62,856 nucleotides of DNA. It comes from Pancytospora philotis (taxonomy: Eukaryota; Microsporidia). The notes under the pieces are model-generated. The model was given only the letters and a program-made list of their open reading frames with translations. It searched no databases and was not told the origin of the DNA. The DNA lies in contig JALRLY010000273.1 in the NCBI GenBank assembly GCA_023647555.1, positions 1-62,856 of the forward strand. The letters run 5' to 3'. The first letter of the stretch is position 1. Every line of letters starts with the position of its first letter. Both the position numbers and the translations under genes were made by a program. Below are positions 1 to 9,718 of the stretch, one piece after another.

Positions 1-720
1 TGGCTTTATCACAACGGCGTTTTGCGCGTGCTGTTGCAGCTCGCTGCGGATCTTGGTAGGCTGCATGAAGTAACATTTTTTATAGGCGCCGGGCTCAAAC
101 TGGACGAGAAATTTTGTGGGCACTTCGCCAGAGAGCTGGCAAGCATGCACTATGCCAGTGGAGATCCCTGGGCAGCTACTAATCGCACTGCGGATCGTCG
201 GCTGAAAGTGTACAATATCCTGCTAACTGGTTTCTGCTTCAAGCACCGGCTGCAGCTCCTGAGCCAAGCTGACACGATAGCCCCTGCGCTGCATCACCAC
301 TATAATCCTGGCAGCGCTCGCTATAGATCTCTCGAGGATATAATGAGATCGGCTCCCACTGACACCTTCAGAAACATGCCGCAGCTGCTCGTCTATCTGC
401 TGTACTTCTTTAAGAGCTGGCCGTTTCAGAACAGAGACAAGGACCTGCTAGTGCGGTTCTGCGAGCGCCTCGAATCCACGACCGTAGCCATTGTACTGTG
501 CTATGTAGGCATGGAGTTTAACCCGAACCACGCCCCAGTTTCTGTCCTGGCTGATTTTGTGGAGAGCATGGACGCAGCGAGCAAAATGAACCTGTTACAA
601 ACGATGCGACAAGGTGTTCCTCACGGCTTTCAGAATCTTAGTGATTCTCCTCTAACGCAGAGAATGCGCACCGTTCTCGCGTCACTTTTAGACATACTCG
701 AAAAGATACACAGACAATAA
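1..720 (+). CDS. secreted-family A protein, 3' part (5' cut by window edge)
   Basis: The frame is open from base 1 and stops at 718-720, so the N-terminus lies outside the window. The roughly 239 visible residues align end to end with the C-terminal halves of the two complete family A genes at 33865-35268 and 35496-36905. Shared blocks are WLY...L.QLA.DLG.L.EV, a CYKHR/CFKHR-like block, a LHHHYN block, MPQ/RLLVY.LY, LLVRF..RLE and VLCY.GME. The family is not one I recognise. The complete members begin with a signal peptide, so this one probably does too. AATAAA overlaps the stop codon. Confidence 0.75.
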   Translation, partial: WLYHNGVLRVLLQLAADLGRLHEVTFFIGAGLKLDEKFCGHFARELASMHYASGDPWAATNRTADRRLKVYNILLTGFCFKHRLQLLSQADTIAPALHHHYNPGSARYRSLEDIMRSAPTDTFRNMPQLLVYLLYFFKSWPFQNRDKDLLVRFCERLESTTVAIVLCYVGMEFNPNHAPVSVLADFVESMDAASKMNLLQTMRQGVPHGFQNLSDSPLTQRMRTVLASLLDILEKIHRQ

Positions 721-1221
721 AGTTGCTTTAAGGCTAGTTAGTGCAGATTACGCATTTTCAAACTTGAGGATGGATCTCGCGAACCGGGCGCGTCTTGCCC
801 GCTTCCGCCCTGCCGTTTCAGCCGTTTGACCTTCGAACAAGTACTCGCGTCGGATGCGGGGTTCAAGAAATGGGAAATACGATTCCTGTGGTCTGTCGTT
901 TGCGGGGCTCCGTAACCGCACCATCCATGCCATAACGTAAGGAGTGGTTGGGTTAATAAACCTGACTGCCCGCATAATAGCCTGTGTTTCCGGTGATTGC
1001 TCACCGCACATTTAATAATCCTGAGAGTGCGCTAATGGCGGTATTTTCGCATGCTCATGGGCTCTGCAAGGGCGGACAACCTAGTCCAGGAAACCAGACC
1101 AGGCATCTGGCCTGCAGTGTTAACAGGCATTATAGTGCCTTGCCGCGCGAAGGCCCAGCCGTGCCAGACAACCCCGGGAGCGCGCGGCGCCGCGTTAGTA
1201 ACTAAAATTTTTATCCGTCCT
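721..1221. other. intergenic region, no gene recognised
   Basis: GC-rich 500-base spacer. An open frame runs in from 1051, but I place the real start at 1222 because of the AAATTT box. No tRNA or other RNA gene was recognised. Confidence 0.4.
1204..1212 (+). promoter_or_regulatory. AAATTT-like start-proximal box
   Basis: AAAATTTTT ends 9 bases before the ATG at 1222 and decides that start over the upstream in-frame ATG at 1051. Confidence 0.65.
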
Positions 1222-2901
1222 ATGGAGGGAGAGTATGAGGTTGTGAACATATACAGGAACTACGAGGCGCAGCTGTCCTTCACGCTCGTGCTGCACGCTG
1301 CGGGGCTCGAGGAGATGCGCGTCGACAAGTCGCTGACGACGGCCGTCAGCCAGGGGCTGCTGTTCATAGGCGACACGATCCGGATCACGGCCAAAACAGC
1401 CGACGGGATCGTGTTTGATGTGCTGCCGCGCGCGGACGCGGCCGACAGGACCGACGACGGCGCGTACAGCGAGTCGCGCGCGAAGGAGGAGGACTCGCTG
1501 TTGTACGCCGAGAAGGGCGCGCGCAAGCACCGCTACCTGCCCTTCCTCTGCGACGTGCTGCCGTACCACGCGGCCGGCGCCGAGACCGCGGAGGCGAGCC
1601 CGGTCTACAAGGACGGGGTCTTCCAGGGGCGGTACCTGATCGAAGGCGCCGAGGTGACTAACATCAAGGCGCCGCTCCCGCCGCAGTTCGTGGCCAAGAT
1701 CCACCAGAAGACGCGGATCAACATGTACCCGAACAGCTACAATCCCTTCTTCTTCATCATCGTCGCGTCCAACAACGTGCTGCTCAAGATCGTGTTCTGG
1801 CGGGAGAGCCTGCGGCGGTACAGCAGCCTGCAGGTGGGCGACATCATATTCGTGAAGGAGTACAAGCCGAAGAAGAAGCTGCCGTTCATCGAGCGGATGG
1901 AGTACAACACGTTCACCGAGTCCGTGTACTTCGACTGCGAGGAGATCACCGCGCGCTCGATCCTGCGCGTGAATGCGTCGAAGAAGGGGAGCGTGCAGCG
2001 GCTCTTCGAGACCGTGGAGGGCACGGTGACGTACCTGAGCGTGCTGATGCGCGTGAGCTGCAACACAAGCATGATGGAGTACGTGCTCTGCCGCGTGGAC
2101 AACCGGAGCGTGGTGCTCTTCTACAACTCGGACGACGCCTTCTCGCAGATCCGCGACGGCTGCTCGATCCGCATCACCGAGCTGCGGCCGGTCACGCGCG
2201 CCGGCTTCGAGTGTTACATGAGCACGATCTACACGCAGTTCACGGTGCTCGACCAGCAGACCGCTGAGATCCGCGGGAGCATAGAGGAGGGCCATCTGGT
2301 CCCTTTTGACATCAACGACTCGTCCAGGAATGCGAGCGGGGCCGGCGCGATGAAGGAGAACGGCGCGGACACGCAGGAGCCCGTTATTGCGAAGCGGCCG
2401 CTGTCCCCGGAGCGCAGCGCCAACAAGCGGCGCTGTGTGAACTCCGTCTTCGGCGCCATCGGCTTCCTGCCCGACGACTTTGGCAGCACCGCTGAAATCC
2501 TGGAGTCGAGCAGCACCGAGATCATACACGGGCGCACCGTCTCCGTGAACTTGTCCATGAAGCCGCACATCACAACCATCGAGGACCTCCAGGGCCAGAC
2601 GCTGGTGCTGAACGAGACCAAGAAGTTCATCGTGCGCTCGATGCTCGCCGCCGCGGAGATCGACGGGATCTCGATAGACTATCTGGAGAACGGCGAGCCA
2701 AAGCAGCAGCACGGCGCCAAGCTCACGCTGGAGCGCGGCTTCACCTGCTACTGCTTTGAGAACTTCTTCGCGCCAGCGCTGGCGCGTCCGGCCCACGACT
2801 TCGATCTGCTCGTCGGCAAGCAGCTCTACTTTGTCCTCGAGTGCATACGCGCTGATATCGACACGGTGCTTTACTATGTCACCGGGATTATGAAAAGCTA
2901 G
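1222..2901 (+). CDS. OB-fold-like nucleic-acid-binding protein (RPA/RADX-like, tentative)
   Basis: 559 residues. The start is the ATG preceded by AAAATTTTT; 57 in-frame codons further upstream are probably not translated. Residues about 155-330 are beta-rich and include IVASNNVLLKIVFWRE followed by LQVGDIIFVKEYK. This resembles the strand pattern and the 'L..GD.I.V' turn of OB folds in RPA and RADX-type ssDNA-binding proteins. A second block with a similar pattern (VLCRVDNRSVVLFYNS, then IRDGCSIRITELRP) follows. A lysine/arginine-rich stretch (KRPLSPERSANKRR) could be a nuclear signal. The exact family is not certain; the OB-fold reading is an inference from pattern. Confidence 0.6.
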   Translation: MEGEYEVVNIYRNYEAQLSFTLVLHAAGLEEMRVDKSLTTAVSQGLLFIGDTIRITAKTADGIVFDVLPRADAADRTDDGAYSESRAKEEDSLLYAEKGARKHRYLPFLCDVLPYHAAGAETAEASPVYKDGVFQGRYLIEGAEVTNIKAPLPPQFVAKIHQKTRINMYPNSYNPFFFIIVASNNVLLKIVFWRESLRRYSSLQVGDIIFVKEYKPKKKLPFIERMEYNTFTESVYFDCEEITARSILRVNASKKGSVQRLFETVEGTVTYLSVLMRVSCNTSMMEYVLCRVDNRSVVLFYNSDDAFSQIRDGCSIRITELRPVTRAGFECYMSTIYTQFTVLDQQTAEIRGSIEEGHLVPFDINDSSRNASGAGAMKENGADTQEPVIAKRPLSPERSANKRRCVNSVFGAIGFLPDDFGSTAEILESSSTEIIHGRTVSVNLSMKPHITTIEDLQGQTLVLNETKKFIVRSMLAAAEIDGISIDYLENGEPKQQHGAKLTLERGFTCYCFENFFAPALARPAHDFDLLVGKQLYFVLECIRADIDTVLYYVTGIMKS

Positions 2902-3157
2902 CGGGCAAAGCTCAGCACCGCCGGGCCGGTCTGACCCGCTCGCAAACTAGCGCCAAAAGTAAATTTTACTGTACTCCCTGTATTTTTTGCGAGCTGCGCC
3001 CATAGCCAGTCTAATTTTCCGCTATCGCGCAGCGTATAAACGAGCGGCAAGTACTTATTTATTGCTGCGTGCTGTGATATACCTGCTGCCACGCAGTGCT
3101 CTGCACGAGCCCAAAATTTTGTCCGCACATGACGCCTGCAGGCCACATCAGGATTTG

Positions 3158-3165
3158 AAATTTTT
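3158..3165 (+). promoter_or_regulatory. AAATTT-like start-proximal box
   Basis: AAATTTTT lies 10 bases before the ATG at 3176. A second AAAATTTT stands at 3115-3122 upstream, so the motif is doubled here. Confidence 0.6.
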
Positions 3166-3175
3166 ACACCATCGG

Positions 3176-3604
3176 ATGGCCAGCACAAGCCCGCAGTACT
3201 ACCCCGCGCTGTTCAGCAAGTCAGAGACCGAGGAGGCCAAGCAGGAGACCGAGCACGTGATCCCGCAGACGACGCTCTACGACCAGCCGCTCGAGGCGCA
3301 CCACACGCCCTGCGAGCGCCACATCACCATCTTCGGCTTCTCGCCGCAGAATAAACTCAGCGTCCTGGCCGAGATCAAGCGGCTCGCGTCTGTCAGGAAA
3401 AAGGAGGAGGGCCGCAACTACGTCAGCGTGTGGGCGAAGGACCCCTCGGACCTGGAGCGCCTCATGAAGCTGAACCACCAGGTCATCGGCGGCGAGATCA
3501 TCGGGGTGTTCCGGCGCAACTTCGGCGCCGTGCAGAGCGCCGACATTTACATGAAGAAGAAGAGCGTGCTCACCGTCATCAAGGAGTACTTCTTCGGTGA
3601 ATAA
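3176..3604 (+). CDS. Nup53/Nup35-type nucleoporin (MPPN RRM domain)
   Basis: 142 residues. After a short N-terminus, residues about 47-115 (RHITIFGFSPQNKLSVLAEI onward, then VSVWAKDPSDLERLMKLN and IGGEIIGVFRRN) match the atypical RRM of the Nup35/Nup53 family. There the first strand reads 'W/HVTVFGFPP' and the domain ends with 'I.G..I.GV'. This domain dimerises in the nuclear pore inner ring. The protein is much shorter than yeast Nup53 (475 residues), keeping little beyond the RRM and a short basic tail, as expected of a reduced parasite. The open frame extends upstream to 2987, but the AAATTT box supports the start at 3176. Confidence 0.7.
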   Translation: MASTSPQYYPALFSKSETEEAKQETEHVIPQTTLYDQPLEAHHTPCERHITIFGFSPQNKLSVLAEIKRLASVRKKEEGRNYVSVWAKDPSDLERLMKLNHQVIGGEIIGVFRRNFGAVQSADIYMKKKSVLTVIKEYFFGE

Positions 3605-4769
3605 GTGCGCATACCGCGGCCAGTAAAGTTATTCATATGCGTGTTCGGCCTATGCGGCAGCGTGAAGGCAAAGTCTGTTCTTGCAAGATCGCGTGGGCCT
3701 ATCTTCCCTGCTATGGTCTTGGCCATTCTGGGTTTTATGTGCCACCGGGCCAAATGGCTCGTGTGGACGCACTTTCATTTGCATGGCTCGGTTGCTATGG
3801 GGTGCAGTGCATTTGTTGCTGTTGGCGCTGTGCTTAATTGCTGATCACCAATATGCCAATATTTCGTGCTTGAAAGCTAAATCACTCCTCAGCGCTTGCA
3901 AAGGTGCTTTACGTAGACTTCTGTATTTATTTCGCTCAATATGCTCGTGTGAAATACCCAGAGCGATGGGCCGCATGCTAAGATAGCCGCGGCAGGCGCA
4001 CGTGTGCTTTACGAGCATTCCGCAGCTCATCATATTCTTATGCGCAATTATCTCCCAAAATGAGCAGCTAGATTGCGTATTGCAGGCTAGAGGTCTATAC
4101 TTAGTCACCGCGATCTCAAACGGCGGCACAATAAATGACTCACCGCTGCGTCACTGCACACAAATAAAAGCTAAAACGGCGCGTAATCGCTCCAATCACA
4201 CAACGCGCGCGCAGAGCTATAGACGAACAGCTCCCTGAATGCTGCCTATAGCAGTCTATGAGTAGTGCACAACCCGGTGGCTGTAGCTTCATAGGTATTC
4301 GAAATGACATTGTAGACCATATACGCACCGTACACGAGCTTGTAGCCGTGCTTGCTCCAATAGTCATGTTGTTTGTTGTGTTTAATATACTCGGTCAGCC
4401 GGCGTAAATGAACGACGCGCCGCAAATCGCGTGCGGCGCGATAAAAACGTTCTAGAACACCAATCGATCAAATCATGCAAACTTGAGCGCGCCTTTGCGC
4501 TCATTGCTGGTCTGGCCTCTCATTTGATCAGACTGGCACGCGCATGTGGTTTTCGACGTGCGGTCATAAGTCCGGCGACAGTTGCCGCGCAAGTCAAAGT
4601 AGAGTAAAAATTGCAAAAATTTTATAGACACGCGGCGCCGCCCGTCAAGGCGCCCGTCGCGCCACGCCGGTCTGATGTTTGCATGCATGCGCATTTATTG
4701 ATACCGCGGTGTATCACAATGTTTAATATACATTAAATCATCAATTTAAAAAATATTTCCAGCCCATAT
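3605..4769. other. long intergenic region, no gene recognised
   Basis: About 1.16 kb. It holds only short unconvincing frames (for example 3605-3844). An AAAAATTTT run at about 4614-4622 is not followed by a usable ORF on either strand. No RNA gene was identified. Confidence 0.4.
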
Positions 4770-5465
4770 ATGAAGAAGATTAACGGATACATTAACAGCT
4801 ACGACGAGGCGCTGCTGGTTGTGCATGCGGCCAGGCTCGGCGCGCTGGAGGTCACGAAGGAGCGGCTGAACATCGACGCGCGCGAGCGCATCGAGAGCGG
4901 CAACATATTCTGCTTCATCGAGAACTCGAGCGGGATGAAGCGCTGGACGGACGGGCGCATCTGGTCGCCCTCGAAGATATGCGGCGAGTTCCTGATCTAC
5001 CAGGAGGTGCCGCGCCATCTCAGCAAGAACTCGCTGAAGAAACAAAAGGAGATCGACAAGGTGTACGAAAAGGAGGCGGGCAGCATGCGGCGCGGAGCGC
5101 GCGACGAGACGATCGACCGCACGACGATGCACAAGAAGACCGTGTGCATCAAGCACGAGAACAAGACATACCACATCGTGGCGTACTACAGGCCCGTATT
5201 CGCGACGGTTTTCCTGCTCGACATAAAGTACTTCAAGAAGCTCGAGGCCGCGCTGACCGTGTACCCCGAGCTCAGGAGCGACGAGACGCTCGAGCGCGAG
5301 ATGGCGGACGGCGACGCGTTCTTCGAGCGGTACAACCTCGACCGCGACGTCGTGCGCCCGGCGCTGGACCCCAGCAAGCGCGACGTGCTGGAGAAGATCG
5401 CGGTCGACGTTCTGACATCACTCAGCAAGAGCTCGCCCAAGCGGTATAGACACATAATATTCTAG
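4770..5465 (+). CDS. WOPR-family (Gti1/Pac2/Wor1-like) transcription regulator
   Basis: 231 residues. Residues 5-80 carry the first half of the WOPR DNA-binding fold: GYINSYDEALLVVHAARLG, then RIESGNIFCFIENSSGMKRW, TDGRIWSPSKICGEFLIYQE. The fungal signature 'SGM(K/R)RWTDGR.WSPS+..G.FLIY.E' is intact. The second half (KKTVCIKHENKTYHIVAYY) follows after a lysine-rich linker. WOPR proteins such as Candida Wor1, Ryp1 and Gti1 are sequence-specific regulators of morphogenesis and virulence. Here the protein is almost only the domain. The ATG follows an AT-rich leader with a weak AAATATTT-like box. Function in this organism is inferred from the family. Confidence 0.87.
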   Translation: MKKINGYINSYDEALLVVHAARLGALEVTKERLNIDARERIESGNIFCFIENSSGMKRWTDGRIWSPSKICGEFLIYQEVPRHLSKNSLKKQKEIDKVYEKEAGSMRRGARDETIDRTTMHKKTVCIKHENKTYHIVAYYRPVFATVFLLDIKYFKKLEAALTVYPELRSDETLEREMADGDAFFERYNLDRDVVRPALDPSKRDVLEKIAVDVLTSLSKSSPKRYRHIIF

Positions 5466-7390
5466 ACAACAAATAAATAGATCCACAAGCATTTAATCTT
5501 CGTGCGCCTGCACCGGCGGTATTTGTATTTTCAGGCGACTGCCTGAATGAGATATCCGATTCGCGGCCTCTCTAGATCCAATCCATGCCGCGTCGTGCTC
5601 GATACTGCGGTTAGTGCATGTATACAGCGCTGCTTAGCTGCTGATATCGAGTGCTGCCGCCACGTATATTTTGCATTTTGACGCGGGCAATAAAATAGAA
5701 ATGCGCGCGTTTTGACGCACTTAATTGCAGCATACTATGACAGGAAGAATTGATCAGGCAGGTGCACGTGCCAGAGAGTCTGCATACAAGCTGACCCACA
5801 CAGCAGCCGCTCTGACAAGCGCTGCGGCCAGTCCATTATACTATCTAAAAGACTGATATGCTACGATCCTTTCGAACGTGTCGCATCGGACACTTTGTAA
5901 AGAACTAGCCAATAAGCCATTATAAAATGAGCTAGAGCAGTGCTGCTACTTTAATGCTGTGATATTCACACCTCTCCCCCGCAAAAATATTGAAGGCTTT
6001 GCAAGCATTCATTTTTGCTTACATGCATCCAGGTAAATGCGCAAGCTACTTATTGAAAATATTTTGAATACGGGGTCTGCTACCAAGGCTGTAGCTTCTA
6101 GCGCGTAAATCATGCGTCAAACTAGATGCAATGCCGCATACCTCAAGCCAATGACAATTTTATAAATACTCAAAATATACTCTAATATTCATGTTTATTA
6201 AAATATAATGTGTACCCATTATACCTGGCTAAATTGATCAGACAATGATACTCTCCTTCTTCTCCTTTTATAAGTTTCCTGATTTTACACGTGTCTAAAT
6301 TGCCTCACGCCTGCCGGCACGCCTAATGCAGATCGTTCAGTAAGCTAGCGGGCCGTGCGCCCGAAAACGCTCCATAGCAGCATGCATGCATGCAGATGCA
6401 GGGGCGGCGGTGCGCTTCGCAGCACACGAACGCCCCTAAAACCGCGCGGCGCGCCGGCCCGAGAATACCGGATGGTCCTGAAAATAGGCGTATAAACACG
6501 TCAGAGCTACTTCCTGAGATATTGGCATCTGATGCTGGCCCGTGACACTTAATGCCCGCATTCGCCTGCCATACGCACCTACACACTGTGCAGCACGTGG
6601 TTAGCCCAGTGCTCTAGTCTAGCTCGCTGGTCAAGAGAAGGGAAGGAATACTGGCTGGGGGTTCGCGCACGTTACAGCAGCGTGAGATTTGGAGTGCGCG
6701 CCGCTTAATGCAATGAATCCGGTGCAGCGTTGCATCGCGCCTCCAGCCGATCAGCACAGTCGTGATGCGGTGATGGGCTCTTGATGAAGCCCCGTATTTT
6801 ACGCCGCACGGATCCAGCTTTGAGTGCACAGAGCCGCGTAGGCTGGCACACGGGCGTAAAAAGCCAATTACGAGTACAATCTCTGCCGTGAAGCATCACG
6901 CTGCCGCGCTGAACTGGCCGCGCCCGCTCTTGTAGGATCACTCTCCGTCTTTGATGACGTCTTTCATCAATCCAATCATCGAGCCCCTAATAAATCTGGA
7001 TGTGCAAACGCGTGCTTTGATCAGCTTGCGATGGGACAGCGGGCATGCGCGGGGTCCGTCGCAGCTCTAAAAGCCGTGGGCGTGCGAATCCAACCGCGCG
7101 CCCAGTCCTCGCATACGCTATCAGCCCGAGCTGGCCGCGGTGCCGGTGACGCGCGCTCCAGACCAGCTGCGGGCGCACGCTGCGATACCGCCGCAAATGG
7201 CGGAGCCGCGCTGCGTCCCTGTGACTAATAAAATCTTGACCCAATAAAAGTCTTTGTGTGGGCCTCAATATCCGGGAGTCATTTTTTAATTTAATGATTG
7301 GGATCACCATCAGCCGATTCGCATTGTCTCGAATAATTGCGCGTGCAGCACAGTTCTATTGGCTTTATTAAAAAACACAATCGGTAAGCC
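5466..7390. other. 1.9-kb gene desert with AT-rich and GC-rich halves
   Basis: The first part (to about 6290) is AT-rich with no credible frame. The second (about 6290-7250) turns GC-rich and has only short arginine-rich frames typical of composition. No AAATTT box with a downstream ORF, and no recognisable RNA gene. Confidence 0.4.
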
Positions 7391-8131
7391 ATGCTTATCC
7401 GAACGCAGGAGAAGAGAACGGCCGGCTTGAAAAAAGAGCGCGGCGCAAGCATGCTGTGGGATCGCGAAGCAGCGCGGCGCGGGCATGCGGGCAGGAAAGC
7501 ACTAAGCCCGATGAGCGCCGCATTGTCCAGCGGCGGGTATTATAGCTGGCCGCAGCGGGCCTGCGCACACGGTGCGTTCTGCTGCGCGAGGGAGCTGGCG
7601 GGCTTCGGGGCCTCAGACTGCGCGACCGTAGGCACGGCCTCTGGTACGCTTGGCCGCAATGAGTATCCGCAGCGCGCCGGGCCGCGCGGGATGGAGGAGC
7701 TGGTCTTTGCGACGGTGCTGCTGGACCTCATGGACAAGAGCCTTCTGCACCGCTCCGTGCTGCGTGTTGCGCGGCGCTTTTGCACGTTTCTGCCCTGCAC
7801 GCTGATCTGCGCGTACATCTACTTGCGGCAGTACGTCTCGCGCATCGGGCAGCGCTTCACGAGCGTCGAGGAGCTCTCGAAGATGTACCTCGTGTGCTGC
7901 GTCCTCGCCACGAAGTACGGCGCCGACGCGCAGGTCCTGAACACGGAGGCTGCACAGAAGTGGGGGCTGCCCCTCGGGGAGCTCAACTACCTAGAGGCGC
8001 TCATGATCAACGCCCTGAACTACAACCTGCGGATTTCCGACGAGGAGTACAGAGCTTGTTACAAGAACATCCAGAATAATCGATGTATTACCTACAGCAC
8101 CGTGGCACATCATATTAATAAACGCATATAG
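7391..8131 (+). CDS. cyclin, Pho80/PCL type
   Basis: Up to 246 residues. The cyclin box occupies the C-terminal half: LPCTLICAYIYLRQYVSR, then VEELSKMYLVCCVLATKYGAD, and LGELNYLEALMINALNYNL. This is the Pho80/PCL pattern, in which a short cyclin fold binds a Pho85-like CDK. The first 100 residues are low in recognisable structure, so the true start may be the ATG at 7691 (MEELVFATVLLDL), giving 146 residues. The upstream ATG at 7391 is kept because the frame is open and GC-rich like coding DNA. No clear AAATTT box precedes either start. Confidence 0.7.
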   Translation: MLIRTQEKRTAGLKKERGASMLWDREAARRGHAGRKALSPMSAALSSGGYYSWPQRACAHGAFCCARELAGFGASDCATVGTASGTLGRNEYPQRAGPRGMEELVFATVLLDLMDKSLLHRSVLRVARRFCTFLPCTLICAYIYLRQYVSRIGQRFTSVEELSKMYLVCCVLATKYGADAQVLNTEAAQKWGLPLGELNYLEALMINALNYNLRISDEEYRACYKNIQNNRCITYSTVAHHINKRI

Positions 8132-8598
8132 ATTTACTTATCGTGCCAAGCTGCTGCTGCGCGGCTTCTGGTTAAAGCCAACCATGTAAAGTATGGTGCT
8201 GCACGGTTACTCGGCATTTGCTGCGGCGGGCAGCATTCGCCACAAAAGCCTGCCTTCGCTCATAAACGCAAAATTTTCAAACTGCCAGCAAAATTTGTGC
8301 AAAATCAGTTCTGCTGCGCAGCATCAAATCATACCAGTTGGTGATTTTGTTGTAAGCGCATATTAAAATATCTTGGACGCATCGGCGCACTGCTAGACGA
8401 TTTAAAGCCTATCTGTACTCTCATTTTAACAAAGGCTGTGCAATAGTGGCGCGGGCGTCGCACAAGCTGATGGGATAACTAACAATCGCAGTGTGCCTCA
8501 CAGTTTCCCTTTGATCCGATTTACCACCATAAGCACAGTGCTGAACAGAAGCAATTGCAACAGCTCGCGCAGAAGCAACAGAAGTAAATGGCAATACT
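8132..8598. other. intergenic region with two unassigned AAATTT boxes
   Basis: Between two convergent genes. AAAATTTT at 8270-8277 and a second AAAATTT run about 10 bases further stand here. On the minus strand they precede an ATG at 8263 that opens only an 18-codon frame ending at 8207. See findings. Confidence 0.45.
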
Positions 8599-9702
8599 TT
8601 ATTCACGGGCACTCTTGGTCAGAATTTCGATGGCCTCAGAGAGATCGCCCTTGGCCTCGACCAGCGCCTTCAGACTCGCGTCCTTGTCATCGAAGCCCAT
8701 CTCAGCGAGCTTCTTACACTTCTCGGCATATGCCTCCTCGGCGCTCATCTGGGTGCCCGTCCCGTTCGACATCTTCAGCGGGTAGAACCCGTGGCAGCAG
8801 GGGCCGTCTTTTGGCGCAGCGGTTTGTTGTATCAGCTGCTGTATCAACTGCTGCTGCATCTGCATCTGGTACGGGCTGCACATGTATTGGTTCATAGGAC
8901 TGCCCATCTGGCTGCCCATGGGACTCCCCATCTGGCTGCCCATCTGACCGCCCATCTGGCCGCCCATCTGGCCGCCCATCTGGCCGCCCATTGCGTTAGG
9001 GCTCATCCCAGGCTGCTGCATCCCGCCCATCATCGGAGACTGCATACCGCCCATCGCGGGATTCATCATCTGGTTCATCATCATCGGATTCATCATCGGG
9101 TTCGTCTTCATCAGCTCCTGGGCTGTCTCGATAGCCTGCTTCATGGCCTGGGGGTCGTTCTTCATATTCTCAAACGCAGCCCTCTGCTCCGGGGGCGCAT
9201 TCTCCATCATAGCATCGACCATCCCGTTCATGAGCTCGGGATTGTTCATGATATGATCGAAAATCTGGCCCTGCATCGGCATCCCCTGCCCGCCCCACTG
9301 GCCGAACTGCGGCGGCATCATCGGGTTGCCGGCAAAGCTGTTCCCAGCGAAGCTGCCCTGGGAGGCGCCGCCGGCCGGGGCCCCATTGACCGGGCTGCTG
9401 CCGAACGAGCCGGCGCTGGCCTGCGGCTTCTTGGCCGCCTCCGCGCCTTTGGCGATCTCCCCCGAGAGCGCCACAACAAACACCACGCTCTCGTCGTCCA
9501 GCTTGAGCTTCTCGTCGGACAGGCTCAGATCCTCGTCGCCGACAATCTTGGCCTTGTTGTGGAAGAGCATAATTTTATCGTCGGGGAGGCTCTCGCACTG
9601 CTTTATCGTCTCCTTGATCTTCTTTTTCAGACCGCCCAGCGTCTTCTCGCCCAGCTCGTCAATCCCCACGCTGTACTCTTTACCTAGGAACTTAACGCGC
9701 AT
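8599..9702 (-). CDS. DSK2: ubiquilin/Dsk2-like proteasome shuttle factor
   Basis: 367 residues from the ATG behind AAAATTTTT. Residues 1-80 form a ubiquitin-like domain (MRVKFLGKEYSVGIDEL ... DDESVVFVVAL). The middle is STI1-like and methionine-rich (FDHIMNNPELMNGMVDAMME, then NDPQAMKQAIETAQELMKTN). The C-terminus is a UBA domain (KCKKLAEMGFDDKDASLKAL ... GDLSEAIEIL). UBL-STI1-UBA is the ubiquilin order; these proteins carry ubiquitinated and hydrophobic clients to the proteasome. A glycine/methionine/glutamine tandem repeat lies between STI1 and UBA. Length is close to yeast Dsk2 (373). Confidence 0.9.
   Translation of the reverse strand: MRVKFLGKEYSVGIDELGEKTLGGLKKKIKETIKQCESLPDDKIMLFHNKAKIVGDEDLSLSDEKLKLDDESVVFVVALSGEIAKGAEAAKKPQASAGSFGSSPVNGAPAGGASQGSFAGNSFAGNPMMPPQFGQWGGQGMPMQGQIFDHIMNNPELMNGMVDAMMENAPPEQRAAFENMKNDPQAMKQAIETAQELMKTNPMMNPMMMNQMMNPAMGGMQSPMMGGMQQPGMSPNAMGGQMGGQMGGQMGGQMGSQMGSPMGSQMGSPMNQYMCSPYQMQMQQQLIQQLIQQTAAPKDGPCCHGFYPLKMSNGTGTQMSAEEAYAEKCKKLAEMGFDDKDASLKALVEAKGDLSEAIEILTKSARE
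8901..8993 (-). repeat. 12-base tandem repeat inside the ubiquilin gene
   Basis: About seven copies of a 12-base unit encoding MGGQ or variants (MGSQ, MGSP). Some copies are nearly identical in DNA, which suggests recent slippage. Confidence 0.8.
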
Positions 9703-9709
9703 GGGCTCC

Positions 9710-9718
9710 AAAAATTTT
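9710..9718 (-). promoter_or_regulatory. AAATTT-like start-proximal box
   Basis: On the minus strand AAAATTTTT lies 7 bases before the ATG at 9702 and sets the ubiquilin start. Confidence 0.65.

Noticed and set aside
860..900. GGGTTCAAG near 862 considered as a tRNA T-arm
   Set aside because: No complementary T-stem and no A-box upstream.
1051..1221. N-terminal extension of the OB-fold protein
   Set aside because: The box AAAATTTTT stands right before the ATG at 1222, and the extension has no structure.
1195..2796. 533-codon minus-strand frame opposite the OB-fold gene
   Set aside because: Histidine/arginine/leucine-rich shadow without domain or start-proximal box.
3605..3844. 79-codon frame after the Nup53-like gene
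   Set aside because: Starts directly at the stop of the previous gene by chance; no support.
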